From Pseudooceanicola algae (lineage in GTDB: Bacteria > Pseudomonadota > Alphaproteobacteria > Rhodobacterales > Rhodobacteraceae), in NCBI RefSeq assembly GCF_003590145.2, contig NZ_CP060436.1:3612501-3676500 (forward strand): a stretch of DNA of 64,000 bases, read 5' to 3'. Positions within the stretch are counted from its first letter, which is position 1. Each line of letters starts with the position of its first letter. The position numbers were made by a program, and so were the translations under genes. Positions 45,050-53,545 of the stretch are shown here, in pieces. The notes below the pieces were generated by a model. It searched no databases. It worked only from the letters and a program-made list of their open reading frames with translations, and was not told where the DNA came from.

Positions 45050-45525
45050 TGCCAGACCACCTTTTCGAGCCGGGTCATCGCACCGTTTCCCAAACGCCAC
45101 CGGCACATTGATCCACAAGATGCTGCACCCGTATGGGGGCGGCATGCAAGGGGTGACTCGCGCGATTATAGCCTTTTCCGTTCACAGGTCTCCGCGATGG
45201 GTTAGGCATGACGCTGCGGAAAAACAAATTTTTTTGCCAAAGCGGGAATAATACGGGGTCCCCGGGCGTAGGTAATTGTCGATTCACTTCGCGTCATTGA
45301 TGTCATGGTTTCCCAGGCGCAGAGACGGACCATTGGACATGAAGATATTCCTTTAGCCCAGCCCCCATTTACACTTAATCTATTGATATTTAAAAATAAT
45401 AATTTATGCGAATAATCCGGACACCTTGAGCGTAACTCTTATGCAAGGCCGCAAGACGGCGGTGTGGTTTGAAATTGAAATGGCAATCCAGAGGTTGCCG
45501 ATAGCGCATACGAGAGGAAATCATC
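45050..45525. other. AT-rich intergenic region upstream of the jacalin-domain gene
   Basis: 476 nt, no gene seen. It includes an AT-rich block (about 45376-45412) unlike the GC-rich surroundings, and a GGAATAA motif at 45246-45252 that could be a -35 site for an ECF sigma factor (weak). A ribosome site GAGAGGAAA lies before the jacalin-gene ATG. Confidence 0.5.
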
Positions 45526-46437
45526 ATGTCCATTCAAACAATCGCAATTGGTGGTGACGGCGGCAAATCATTCGAAGAAAAGACCGTACGTTCCATTGGA
45601 TTTCGCTCGGGGGAACGCGTGGATGCGATCATCCTGAATGGCGAAAGGCATGGAGGCAACGGGGGGAAAGAGCGCCCGATCTTCGAAATGCAGTCGGACG
45701 AATATATCGACGAGATGACGATCTGGCGCGGTGGCCGCATTCACCGCATCAAGCTGACCACCAGCCGGGGCCGGGCGATGGACGTGGGGCAATCGGGGGG
45801 GAAGCAATCCATCACCCTGAAGGATATTCGCGTGCTGGGCATCGGCGGCAAAAGCGGTGAAGAACTCGACAAGTTGCGTATTCGCTACATCGAAAACTAC
45901 AAGGCGTCGGACCTCATCGAAACGGGCGTCTCGGCGGTGGTGAGCGTCATCCCCCAGGGGCAGCGGATCGAAGTTTCCACATCCCAACGCGTGTCGAAAT
46001 TGTCGGCCACCCGGCAGTTGATGGAAACGGTCTTCCGTTTTGAAACCTCGACTGAGACCTCCGCCGGGGCATCCAATGCATTCGGCGAATTTTCGGCCAA
46101 GGTGAACACGACGTTCGGGTTGGAAGTGACCTCGCAGACCGAGATCAACGAACAGGTCGAAACCGAGGAAACCAGCACCGAAACCATGAGCTACACACCG
46201 CCGCGCGGGCAGGTGGGGCTGGAAATCGTGCAGGTCGATGTCTTCAGATCCCAGGACGGCCTTGCCTGGATGTTCCCGACGACCGAGCCTGCAATCGTCT
46301 CCGTGTCTCAGTCAGAGCCGCTGGCAAATCACGCGAATCTCTACGACATGACCGGTTTGCTTGGCCTGCACATTCCGGCCATGGCTGGCCAGAAGACGTC
46401 GCACAACGGGTACGATTACTTCAGGATGACCGACTGA
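45526..46437 (+). CDS. jacalin-like lectin domain protein with Ser/Thr-rich C-terminal (aerolysin-like?) domain
   Basis: 303 residues, no signal peptide. Residues about 5-140 form a jacalin-related lectin: IGGDGGKSFEEKTV, ERVDAIILNGERHGGNGG, GGRIHRIKL, GIGGKSGEELDKLRIRY. Residues about 140-290 are a beta-rich domain with a stretch of alternating polar Ser/Thr and Glu (TSTETSAGASN, TSQTEINEQVETEETSTET), the pattern of the membrane-insertion strands in aerolysin-type pore formers. The natterin/Dln1-like order lectin-then-aerolysin is the model. Alone on its strand, upstream AT-rich promoter. Pore formation is inference. Confidence 0.6.
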   Translation: MSIQTIAIGGDGGKSFEEKTVRSIGFRSGERVDAIILNGERHGGNGGKERPIFEMQSDEYIDEMTIWRGGRIHRIKLTTSRGRAMDVGQSGGKQSITLKDIRVLGIGGKSGEELDKLRIRYIENYKASDLIETGVSAVVSVIPQGQRIEVSTSQRVSKLSATRQLMETVFRFETSTETSAGASNAFGEFSAKVNTTFGLEVTSQTEINEQVETEETSTETMSYTPPRGQVGLEIVQVDVFRSQDGLAWMFPTTEPAIVSVSQSEPLANHANLYDMTGLLGLHIPAMAGQKTSHNGYDYFRMTD

Positions 46438-46454
46438 TCCGGATGGCCGCTTGT

Positions 46455-46471
46455 GGGGTGATGGTCACCCC
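46455..46471 (+). terminator. hairpin after the jacalin-domain gene
   Basis: GGGGTGA-TGG-TCACCCC forms a perfect 7-bp stem 18 nt beyond the stop. The T-run that follows is poor (CTTGAGTGGCCATTTCG), so terminator strength is doubtful. Confidence 0.4.
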
Positions 46472-46585
46472 TTGAGTGGCCATTTCGTTCGTCTTGCGTT
46501 CGGGTTTGCACCTGCTTGCCGGTCCTGATGACGGCCTGCGCGAAGGCCCTGATCTGCCTGTTGCCACGGGGGCGCCAACGCTCTG

Positions 46586-47440
46586 CTAGGCAGGGCGGGT
46601 TTCAACCTCGACCCCGGGCGCGTGCAGGCCCGCGGGAGAGAGCGTGAAGATCTCGACACCCTTCGATGTCACACCAATCGAATGTTCGAACTGTGCCGAA
46701 AGGGACTTGTCCCGCGTCACGGCGGTCCAGTCATCCGCAAGCATTTTCACATCTGCGCGGCCCAGGTTGATCATCGGTTCAACGGTGAAGATCATGCCTT
46801 CTCTCAGTTCAGGCCCTGTGCAGGGCCTGCCGAAGTTCAGGATATCGGGGGAATCGTGAAAGACCTGCCCGATGCCATGGCCGCAAAAGTCGCGGACCAC
46901 GGAACAGCGTTCGGCCTGGGCGTAGGTCTGGATCGCGTGGCCGATATCCCCAAGGCGTGCGCCGGGCTGCACGGCCCTTATCCCGCGCATCATTGCTTCA
47001 TGCGCGATCTGGATCAGGCGTTCGGCCGCGCGCTTCGGCTTGCCGACCACATACATCCGGCTTGAATCGCCATGCCACCCGTCATGGATCAGCGTGACAT
47101 CGACATTCACGATATCCCCGTCGCGCAATTTCTTCTGATCGGGAAAACCGTGACAGACCACGTGGTTGACCGATGTGCAGCAGGCGTATTGATATCCCTC
47201 ATAGCCCAAAGTCGCCGGCGTCGCGTCATGGGCGGCCGCGAAGTCGCGCACGAAGGCATCGATCTGCGCCAAAGCACTGCCTTCGCGAACCAGATCACAG
47301 ACACCGTCAAGGCATCTGGCGGTCAGGGCGCCCGCGCGGCGCATCCCCTCGAAGGCATCCGGTCCGTAAAGCTTGATCGCCCCGGTTCTGCGGGCGTCCT
47401 GCGCCCTTGGTGCGACAGGCACATCTATGTAACTGTCCAT
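46586..47440 (-). CDS. map: type I methionine aminopeptidase
   Basis: 284 residues. The five metal ligands are present: Asp and Asp in NVDVTLIHDGWHGDSSRM, His in FCGHGIGQVFHDSP, Glu in FTVEPMIN and Glu in QFEHSIGVT. It removes N-terminal Met. The N-terminus is longer than the minimal enzyme by about 30 residues (MDSYIDVPVAPRAQDARR). ATG 47440 follows AAGGAGG. Divergent from the ParD-like gene. Probably a second map copy; a housekeeping one would normally lie elsewhere. Confidence 0.92.
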   Translation of the reverse strand: MDSYIDVPVAPRAQDARRTGAIKLYGPDAFEGMRRAGALTARCLDGVCDLVREGSALAQIDAFVRDFAAAHDATPATLGYEGYQYACCTSVNHVVCHGFPDQKKLRDGDIVNVDVTLIHDGWHGDSSRMYVVGKPKRAAERLIQIAHEAMMRGIRAVQPGARLGDIGHAIQTYAQAERCSVVRDFCGHGIGQVFHDSPDILNFGRPCTGPELREGMIFTVEPMINLGRADVKMLADDWTAVTRDKSLSAQFEHSIGVTSKGVEIFTLSPAGLHAPGVEVETRPA

Positions 47441-47503
47441 TTGTGGCCTCCTTTCCGGTATCCATCGCAGCGGCAGGGGTCGATTGACCGGTAGCCGCCT
47501 ATG

Positions 47504-47534
47504 CGTATATACGAATCGTATATGTTTCGTATAT
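47504..47534. promoter_or_regulatory. CGTATAT repeat operator between map and the ParD-like gene
   Basis: Three CGTATAT units (47504-47510, 47517-47523, 47528-47534). The first part contains the inverted pair ATATACG-AAT-CGTATAT. The block sits 22 nt before the start codon of the ParD-like gene and resembles an antitoxin autoregulatory operator. Confidence 0.7.
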
Positions 47535-47555
47535 TGATGAAAGAGAGGTCCGTCG

Positions 47556-47762
47556 ATGGGCATCGTGAAAATCGGGGACGACCTGCACGAGGAACTGCGC
47601 AAGGCCAGCTCGGTCATGTGCCGTTCGATCAATGCGCAGGCCGAATTCTGGATCAAGGTCGGCATGCTGGCCGAAGCAAACCCGACCTTGTCCTTTTCGG
47701 ACATCATGGCGCAGCAGCTTAAGAACGCAGAGGTTCAGGTCCCGGTGATCAAAGCGGCCTGA
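47556..47762 (+). CDS. ParD-like antitoxin family protein
   Basis: 68 residues. MGIVKIGDDLHEELRKAS, SVMCRSINAQAEFWIKVGMLAEANP is the ParD_like family (ribbon-helix-helix type). Its usual ParE-type toxin is absent; instead a methionine aminopeptidase gene is divergent. Preceded by AAAGAGAGG. The repeats at 47504-47534 are its likely binding site. Confidence 0.85.
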   Translation: MGIVKIGDDLHEELRKASSVMCRSINAQAEFWIKVGMLAEANPTLSFSDIMAQQLKNAEVQVPVIKAA

Positions 47763-47866
47763 ACCTGACGCCGGGCTGGTCGGCGCGCAGCGTGGGTCAA
47801 GTGGTCGCCAATCCTGTCCGGGGATCCAGATGGCGCCCCACCCGGGGTGATGCCACCGGCGGCGTG

Positions 47867-48769
47867 CTACCCTGCGAAGGGCTGGCTCCCGAAGGGTTGG
47901 TCCGCGAGCCAGTCGATGAACACACGCAAGCGGGGCGAAAGCTGTCGGTCGCGGGGATAGAGCGCGACAATGGGCGATGGCGCGGGGGCATGGTCGGCCA
48001 GGACCTCCACCAGACGACCTGCGGCGATGTCGGCACCAAGGTGATAGCGCGGGACCTGCACAAGACCAAGCCCGCGCCGGGCCGCTTCCACCATCGTTTC
48101 GGCCCCGGTGGTCGTCAGCGAGGCGGGCAGGGCGCGCGTGACCTCCTTGCCGTTGAAGGTAAACGCCAGGTCCAGCGGCGCCCCGGTGCTGGTGGACAGG
48201 AAGGCCACGATCCGATGGCCGTCCAGATCGTCGGGCGTCTGGGGGATACCATGCCGGGCGAAATACTCCGGCGCCGCGACCACGGCTTCCGGCAAGGCCC
48301 CCAACCGGCGTACGATCAGGTCGCTGTCGGCCGGTTCGCCCACGCGCACCACGCAATCCACGCCCTCGCGGACCAGATCGACCAGACGGTCGCCTTCGGA
48401 CAGAACGAAGTCGAGATCAGGGTGCGTGGCAAGGAAGTCGGGCAGACCAGGCAACAGGAAATGCCGCGCCAGTGTGCCATGGACATCCACCCTTAGCCGG
48501 CCCCGGACCGAGCCGCCCTTGAAGGCAGCCTCTGCGGTTTCGACGTCCGCTACGATGTCGAGGCAGCGTCGATGCCAGGCCTCGCCGTCGAGGGTCGGCA
48601 CCACGACCCGCGTCGTGCGGTCGAGCAGACGCACGCCCAGCCGGGTCTCAATCCGCTTGATGACCTCGGACACGGTCGAGCGGGGCAGGCCGAGCGTTTC
48701 GGCCGTGCGGCGAAAGCTGCGTGTCTCAACGATGCGGATGAAGACGTGCATCTCGTCGAACCGGTCCAT
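47867..48769 (-). CDS. LysR family transcriptional regulator
   Basis: 300 residues. N-terminal HTH (FDEMHVFIRIVETRSFRRTAETLGLPRSTVSEVIKRIETRLGV) and periplasmic-binding-like effector domain (LLPGLPDFLATHPDLDFVLSEGDRL). Start ATG at 48769; an upstream in-frame ATG at 48853 lies in the divergent promoter. Divergent from the SDR gene, its probable target. Confidence 0.9.
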   Translation of the reverse strand: MDRFDEMHVFIRIVETRSFRRTAETLGLPRSTVSEVIKRIETRLGVRLLDRTTRVVVPTLDGEAWHRRCLDIVADVETAEAAFKGGSVRGRLRVDVHGTLARHFLLPGLPDFLATHPDLDFVLSEGDRLVDLVREGVDCVVRVGEPADSDLIVRRLGALPEAVVAAPEYFARHGIPQTPDDLDGHRIVAFLSTSTGAPLDLAFTFNGKEVTRALPASLTTTGAETMVEAARRGLGLVQVPRYHLGADIAAGRLVEVLADHAPAPSPIVALYPRDRQLSPRLRVFIDWLADQPFGSQPFAG

Positions 48770-48784
48770 TGTTCGCTCCTGTCG

Positions 48785-48811
48785 AATTATCATTCCCAAA
48801 AGATGGCAATT
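48785..48811. promoter_or_regulatory. LysR-type operator candidate
   Basis: AATTATCAT-N9-ATGGCAATT is an imperfect inverted repeat (7 of 9 positions) in the 102-nt gap between the LysR and SDR genes, with the interrupted-dyad layout LysR proteins bind. Confidence 0.4.
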
Positions 48812-48871
48812 AACCGAGCCGTTCAATGGCCTATGTCCGTAAAGCAGACCCAAACAGCAAGGAATTCCCGA

Positions 48872-49612
48872 ATGTCAGATGAAACCCAGAAGATCGCCCT
48901 TGTGACCGGTGCGTCGCGCGGGATCGGCGCGGCCATCGCCCGCCGCCTGGCCAGCGACGGCTTTGCCGTGGTGGTGAATTACGCCGGCAGCGAAGATGCC
49001 GCGCACGCGGTGGTCGCGCAGATCCGCACCGATGGCGGCCGCGCGATTGCCGCACAGGCCGACGTGTCGGACCCTGCGCAGGTTGCGCAGCTTTTCGACC
49101 GGGCAGAGGCGACCTTCGGTGTGCCCGACGTTCTGGTGAACTCCGCCGGGATCATGCAGCTTGGCCCGCTTGCCGAAAGCGAGGACGAGATGTTCGACAG
49201 CATGATCGCGACGAACCTGAAGGGAACGTTCAACACCCTGCGCGCCGCGGCGCGACGGATGCCGAATGGCGGGCGGATCGTGAACCTGTCCACCTCGGTC
49301 GTGGGGGCGAAACTGCCGACCTACAGCATTTATGCTGCCACCAAGGCCGCAGTCGAGGTGATGGGCGATATCCTGTCCAAGGAACTGCGCGGGCGGAAGA
49401 TCACGGTAAATTCCGTCGCGCCGGGCCCGACGGCAACCTCGCTGTTCCTTGATGGCAAGACCGACGCGCAGATCGAAAGCCTGTCGAAGGCCAATCCGCT
49501 TGAGAGGCTGGGGCAGCCGGAGGACATCGCGAACACCGTCGCCTTTCTTGTCGGCCCCGACGGCGGCTGGATAAACGGTCAGACCCTGCGCGCCAATGGC
49601 GGCATGGTCTGA
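48872..49612 (+). CDS. SDR family oxidoreductase
   Basis: 246 residues. GASRGIG nucleotide motif near residue 12, NSAG, catalytic YAATK (Tyr, Lys), PGPTATSLF and GQTLRANGGMV at the end. It resembles 3-ketoacyl-ACP reductase-like/glucose dehydrogenase-like members. ATG 48872 follows AAGGAA; an earlier ATG at 48834 is possible. Divergent from LysR. Confidence 0.92.
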   Translation: MSDETQKIALVTGASRGIGAAIARRLASDGFAVVVNYAGSEDAAHAVVAQIRTDGGRAIAAQADVSDPAQVAQLFDRAEATFGVPDVLVNSAGIMQLGPLAESEDEMFDSMIATNLKGTFNTLRAAARRMPNGGRIVNLSTSVVGAKLPTYSIYAATKAAVEVMGDILSKELRGRKITVNSVAPGPTATSLFLDGKTDAQIESLSKANPLERLGQPEDIANTVAFLVGPDGGWINGQTLRANGGMV

Positions 49613-49624
49613 TGGTCACAGGCG

Positions 49625-49800
49625 CTACAGACGGAAGAAGGTTCGGATGGAATGGGCCGGCAATTCGGGTTGCTCCAACGCTGCGAAATGCTCGCCGCGC
49701 GGCAGGGAGTTCCATTGCCTGATGTCAAAGGCCCGCTCGCCCCAGGATCGGGGAGACGTTGATAGTTCCCTTGGAAACAGCGCCATGCCCGTCGGGGGCC
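49625..49800 (-). pseudogene. epoxide hydrolase-like C-terminal fragment
   Basis: The minus-strand frame reads PTGMALFPRELSTSP, RQWNSLPRGEHFAALEQPE and LPAHSIRTFFR, the end of an epoxide hydrolase (alpha/beta fold) with its catalytic His region (GEHFAALEQP). No N-terminal part remains. Confidence 0.6.
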
Positions 49801-49902
49801 AAGCCCGTCGGGCGAAGGATCCGTTCATCGGGTGCAAAGGCGACAGGGCGCGCACGGATCACGGAGAGAGGGGCAACGCGGCCCTTTTGCCTGGCAGGTG
49901 GA

Positions 49903-49938
49903 AAGACCCGCCCCAAGGGGGTCGCCTTGGGGCGGGGT
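49903..49938 (-). terminator. intrinsic terminator after the glutathione S-transferase gene
   Basis: CCCGCCCCAAGG-GGGTCG-CCTTGGGGCGGG is a perfect 12-bp stem; read on the minus strand it is followed by TCTTTCC. It begins 5 nt beyond the stop of the transferase gene at 49943. Confidence 0.85.
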
Positions 49939-49942
49939 TTGG

Positions 49943-50620
49943 TCACTTGTCGACGTAGTTGCTCGGGAACAGGGCGCGAAGCGAGGCTTCGTCGCCCGGC
50001 GTCTTGAACGTCTCGTCCTTGCCGATTTGCTGCGCCTTCTCGACAGCCGGGCGCGCGTTGATCGCCTTGAACCATCGCGCAACCTCGGGGAACTGCGCCA
50101 GACCTTCGCCGCCCAGCACACGATCGCCCCGGATCGCCCAACCCCATGCGGAAATATCTGCGATGGAATAGCTGTCGCCAACGATGAACGTGCGCCCCTT
50201 CAGGTGGTCGTTCAGCACCTGGTAGTGGCGCTCAGCCTCGCGCAGGTAGCGGTTCTTGGCATAGGGAAGGTCTTCGGGCGCGCTGTGATGGAAGTGGACG
50301 CTTTGACCCGAAAACGGCCCCAGACCGGAGGCAATGAATTGCAGCCAGGACAGCAACGCGCCACGGTCTTCGGGCGCCACGCCCAGCTTGCCGGTCTTGT
50401 CGGAGAGGTAGAGCAGGATTGCCGTGCTGTCGAAGACGACCGTGCCGTCGTCGTCGATCGCGGGCACCTTGCCGTTCGGGTTGATCGCCCGGAACTCCGG
50501 CGTGTGTTGCTGACCCTGCGCGGTGTCGACCGGCACCAGTTCGTAGGGCAGGTCGGCTTCTGTCAGAAACAGGGCGATCTTCAGCGGGTTGGGCGTCGGG
50601 TGATAATAGAATTTCAACAT
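49943..50620 (-). CDS. glutathione S-transferase family protein
   Basis: 225 residues. N-terminal thioredoxin fold (LKFYYHPTPNPLKIALFL; INPNGKVPAIDDDG) and helical domain (SWLQFIASGLGPFSGQSVHF; GDSYSIADISAWGW). YfcG-like. ATG at 50620 is preceded by AGGA. Follows yghU in the same orientation with 32 nt between, so likely one unit. Confidence 0.9.
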   Translation of the reverse strand: MLKFYYHPTPNPLKIALFLTEADLPYELVPVDTAQGQQHTPEFRAINPNGKVPAIDDDGTVVFDSTAILLYLSDKTGKLGVAPEDRGALLSWLQFIASGLGPFSGQSVHFHHSAPEDLPYAKNRYLREAERHYQVLNDHLKGRTFIVGDSYSIADISAWGWAIRGDRVLGGEGLAQFPEVARWFKAINARPAVEKAQQIGKDETFKTPGDEASLRALFPSNYVDK

Positions 50621-50652
50621 CTGGTATCCTGTAGGCTTGAGATGGGCCGGGG

Positions 50653-51516
50653 TCATTCGTCCGCAGGGGCGATCTTGTCCTGGGTTTTCGTGTCGAAATC
50701 CGAAGCATCATGGCGCTCGTGCAGTTGCTCGTTCAGCGGACCGCGGGTGCGGTTCACGATACGGCCACGTTGGACGGCGGGGCGGGCAAGGATCTCTTCG
50801 GCCCAGCGACGCAGGTTGGTGTAGCTTTCCACGTCCAGGAACTCGCCGGCGTCATAGGCCTCGCCCAGTACCAGGTTGCCGTACCAGGGCCAGGTCAGCA
50901 TGTCCGCGATGGTGTATTCGTCCCCGCCCAGATAGCGGTGCTGGGCCAATTCGCGGTCCAGGACGTCCATCTGGCGCTTGGTTTCCATCGTGAAGCGGTC
51001 GATCGGATATTCGAACTTTTCGGGGGCATAGGCGTAAAAGTGGCCAAAGCCGCCGCCGAGATAAGGCGCGGAGCCTTGCAGCCAGAACACCCAGTTCAGG
51101 GTCTCGGTGCGCGCTGCGGGGGTGTTGGGCAGGAAGGCTCCGAATTTCTCGGCCAGATACAGCAGGATCGAGCCGCTCTCGAAGACGCGGGTGCCGGTTT
51201 CGCTGTCCAGCAGCGCCGGGATCTTTGAATTCGGGTTCAGCGCCACGAAGCCCGAGGAAAACTGATCGCCCTCGCCGATCCTGATCAGATGGGCGTCGTA
51301 TTCCGCGCCCGTCTTGCCAATCGCCAGAAGCTCTTCCAGCATGATCGTGACTTTCTGGCCGTTGGGCGTCCCCATCGAATAAAGCTGAAGGGGGTGCTTT
51401 CCGACCGGCAGTTCCGCGTCAAAGGTGGGGCCGGCGATCGGACGGTTTGTCTTGGACCAGTCTCCGCCGTTTTCGGCGTCCCATGTCCAAACCTTGGGGG
51501 GGATGTAATCGGCCAT
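50653..51516 (-). CDS. yghU: glutathione-dependent disulfide-bond oxidoreductase YghU
   Basis: 287 residues, the YghU length. PKVWTWDAENGGDWSKTNRPIAGPTFD N-terminal arm, Thr-rich redox region HPLQLYSMGTPNGQKVTIMLEEL, NPNSKIPAL, and C-terminal YLGGDEYTIADMLTWPWY. It uses glutathione to reduce disulfides or peroxides. ATG 51516 is the family start. First of a two-gene GST pair. Upstream is a long non-coding region with a palindrome at 51716-51733. Confidence 0.94.
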   Translation of the reverse strand: MADYIPPKVWTWDAENGGDWSKTNRPIAGPTFDAELPVGKHPLQLYSMGTPNGQKVTIMLEELLAIGKTGAEYDAHLIRIGEGDQFSSGFVALNPNSKIPALLDSETGTRVFESGSILLYLAEKFGAFLPNTPAARTETLNWVFWLQGSAPYLGGGFGHFYAYAPEKFEYPIDRFTMETKRQMDVLDRELAQHRYLGGDEYTIADMLTWPWYGNLVLGEAYDAGEFLDVESYTNLRRWAEEILARPAVQRGRIVNRTRGPLNEQLHERHDASDFDTKTQDKIAPADE

Positions 51517-52189
51517 AACAGGTCTTCCTTTCAAGTGGATCGCGCGAATGAACTTTCGCGGCAGGTCGTCTTGCCCCGGTTCAAGCGAGCCCGGGTCGTG
51601 ATCTCCCATGCCTTGAACACGGCGCAGGCGCTCCGGGTGGGTCATGGCGCCCTCTGGTACTGTCAGATAGGTCGCATGGCCGCCGGGTCTTCGAACGTGT
51701 CTCTGCTTAGCCATTGTTGAGCAATCACTCAACGCCTTCTGTTGCGCTCACAGCCATTTGATAGGGACAGGGTCCACCATGCGGGACAAACCCACCGGTC
51801 CTCTGAGGGTCCGGGCAGCCTGACCTGCGGCGTCTCTGCCGCCGATAATTCTGCGTCCCGGCACGACATTGCCCCTGTCTTTCGGGGCAGTTGAAAGCGG
51901 GGAATATCCAGTTGAGCGAAGGAATACACCGGGGAAGGAAAAGGGGCGATCTCGCGGGAAAGCCCTGTGCCGGGTCCTGCACGACGAAGATATGCAGCCC
52001 CCCAAGACCCAGGTGCCCGACGCGGTCGAGCACGCCAGCTTTGCCTTGGACATGGGCCTGGCGCCCGAGAGCGGAGCAGGGACGAGAGGTCGTCCCCGGA
52101 GGCAACGCAGCCGAAAGCCGGCTGCCCCCGCGGACCGTTCAACGCGCCACATCTTCCGGGCGCAAGGGTGTCGAACGCGGTATTCCGCG
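51517..52189. other. long non-coding region between yghU and the efflux operon
   Basis: 673 nt between two minus-strand units. Several open frames exist on both strands but none looks like a protein family. It holds the GTTGAG/CTCAAC palindrome. The region may contain a decayed gene, which I could not identify. Confidence 0.45.
51716..51733. promoter_or_regulatory. TetR-type operator candidate upstream of yghU
   Basis: GTTGAG-CAATCA-CTCAAC is a perfect inverted repeat with a 6-bp centre. The pattern TTGAGCAATCACTCAA is similar to operators of TetR proteins. It lies 200 bp before the yghU start; no tetR gene is adjacent. Confidence 0.45.
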
Positions 52190-53545
52190 TCAGCTATCGC
52201 CTTGGGCCGTCGCGGCCGCGCCAGCCCCGGTGGCGATCTTGAGCGTCGCCCAGGCCTGCGCGGCATCGTTCACCGCCGACGCGGCCGAAATCCGCGCCGA
52301 GGCGGTGTTGCGGTCGGTGTCCAGCAGATCCAGCAGCGTGATCGCGCCATTGCGGTAATTCTCTTGTGCAAGGGACAGCGCGCGGCCGTAATCGTCTGCG
52401 GCGGTGCGCAGCAGGCCGGCTCTCTGGCGATAGCGGGCCAGGTTGGACTGCGCGACCTGCACATCCTCGACCGCATCCAGAACGGTGGCCCGCCAGGTGA
52501 TCTCGGATTGTTTCGCCATCGAGATTTCCGCATCGCGGCTTGCCCTCAGGCTGCCCTGATTGAAGATGGGCAGCGACAGGCTCGGCCCGAAGCTCCAGGT
52601 GTCGCTGCTGTCACTGCGCCCGACCGAACCGGTCAGGGACAGCGACGGGTAGAGCGCGGCTTCGGCCACACCGACCTCGGCCACGGCCACGGTCAGTTCG
52701 GCTTCGGCGCTGCGGACATCGGGGCGGTTGCGCAACAGATCGGCGGGAACGCCGGTGCTGGACCCACCCGGGGTGCGCAGTTGCGCCGAGCCTTTCTGCA
52801 TCTGTTGCAGGATCGGGGCAGCGGGTTCGTTCAGCAGGGTCGCGATTGCATAGACCCTGGCGTCGAACAGGGCGGAATACTGGGGCAGGGCGGCGCGCGC
52901 GGTGGACAGCAGCGCCTGGGCCTCTGCCACCTCGTATTCGGTTGCGGCCCCCGCATCGTACTGGCTGCGCGTGATGTCCACGGTTTCTTCGCGCGCCTGG
53001 ATGGTTTCCCGCGTCAGGGCGAGAATTTCCTGATAATAGCGCGCATCCGAATAATCGGCGAGCAGCTCTGCCAGCCAGGCAAGCCGGGCGGTTTCGGCAT
53101 CGGCACGTGCGGCAGTCACGCCGGCAAGGGCGCTTTCACGTTCGCGCTGGATGCCGCCGAACAGGTCGATGACGAAGGTGGCGCCCAGGTCCGCCGAAGT
53201 CGTCGTGGTGGTGGCGATGCCATCCCCCCCGGCCCGCGTCTGAGAGGCCGAAAGCGATCCTTCCAGCGCGGAATTGACGCCGGTCTGGCGCAATTCGGCC
53301 TGCGCCTGGCGGATCGCCTCGTTGGCGGTCATCACGTCAAGGTTTTGCGCCAGACCGCGCGTCACGAGCGCATCAAGAGTGTCATCGTTGTAGCTGCGCC
53401 ACCAGGTCTGGGTCGCGACGGCGCCGATGGCCTGGGCATCGCCCTGAACGAAGCGCGCTTCCAGCGAAAGATCGGGGCGCTGGTAGTCGGGACCGACAGC
53501 GCAGCCGGCGAGGGCCAGGGTAAGCAGAAGGGAATGAGGTTTCAC
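52190..53545 (-). CDS. RND efflux outer membrane lipoprotein (NodT/OprM family)
   Basis: 451 residues. Lipobox LALAGC near residue 15, VGPDYQRP, the TolC-like coiled-coil domains, ending in LLDLLDTDRNTASARI. It forms the outer-membrane channel. Start is GTG at 53545, overlapping the permease stop by 4 nt (GTGA). Third gene of the efflux operon. Confidence 0.92.
   Translation of the reverse strand: MKPHSLLLTLALAGCAVGPDYQRPDLSLEARFVQGDAQAIGAVATQTWWRSYNDDTLDALVTRGLAQNLDVMTANEAIRQAQAELRQTGVNSALEGSLSASQTRAGGDGIATTTTTSADLGATFVIDLFGGIQRERESALAGVTAARADAETARLAWLAELLADYSDARYYQEILALTRETIQAREETVDITRSQYDAGAATEYEVAEAQALLSTARAALPQYSALFDARVYAIATLLNEPAAPILQQMQKGSAQLRTPGGSSTGVPADLLRNRPDVRSAEAELTVAVAEVGVAEAALYPSLSLTGSVGRSDSSDTWSFGPSLSLPIFNQGSLRASRDAEISMAKQSEITWRATVLDAVEDVQVAQSNLARYRQRAGLLRTAADDYGRALSLAQENYRNGAITLLDLLDTDRNTASARISAASAVNDAAQAWATLKIATGAGAAATAQGDS

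Larger units (their letters stand above)
49613..49942. other. intergenic stretch with a hydrolase relic and a terminator
   Basis: 330 nt with no intact gene. The minus strand at 49625-49800 carries an epoxide-hydrolase C-terminus relic, and a terminator of the downstream glutathione transferase gene lies at 49903-49938. The rest shows nothing I recognise. Confidence 0.5.
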
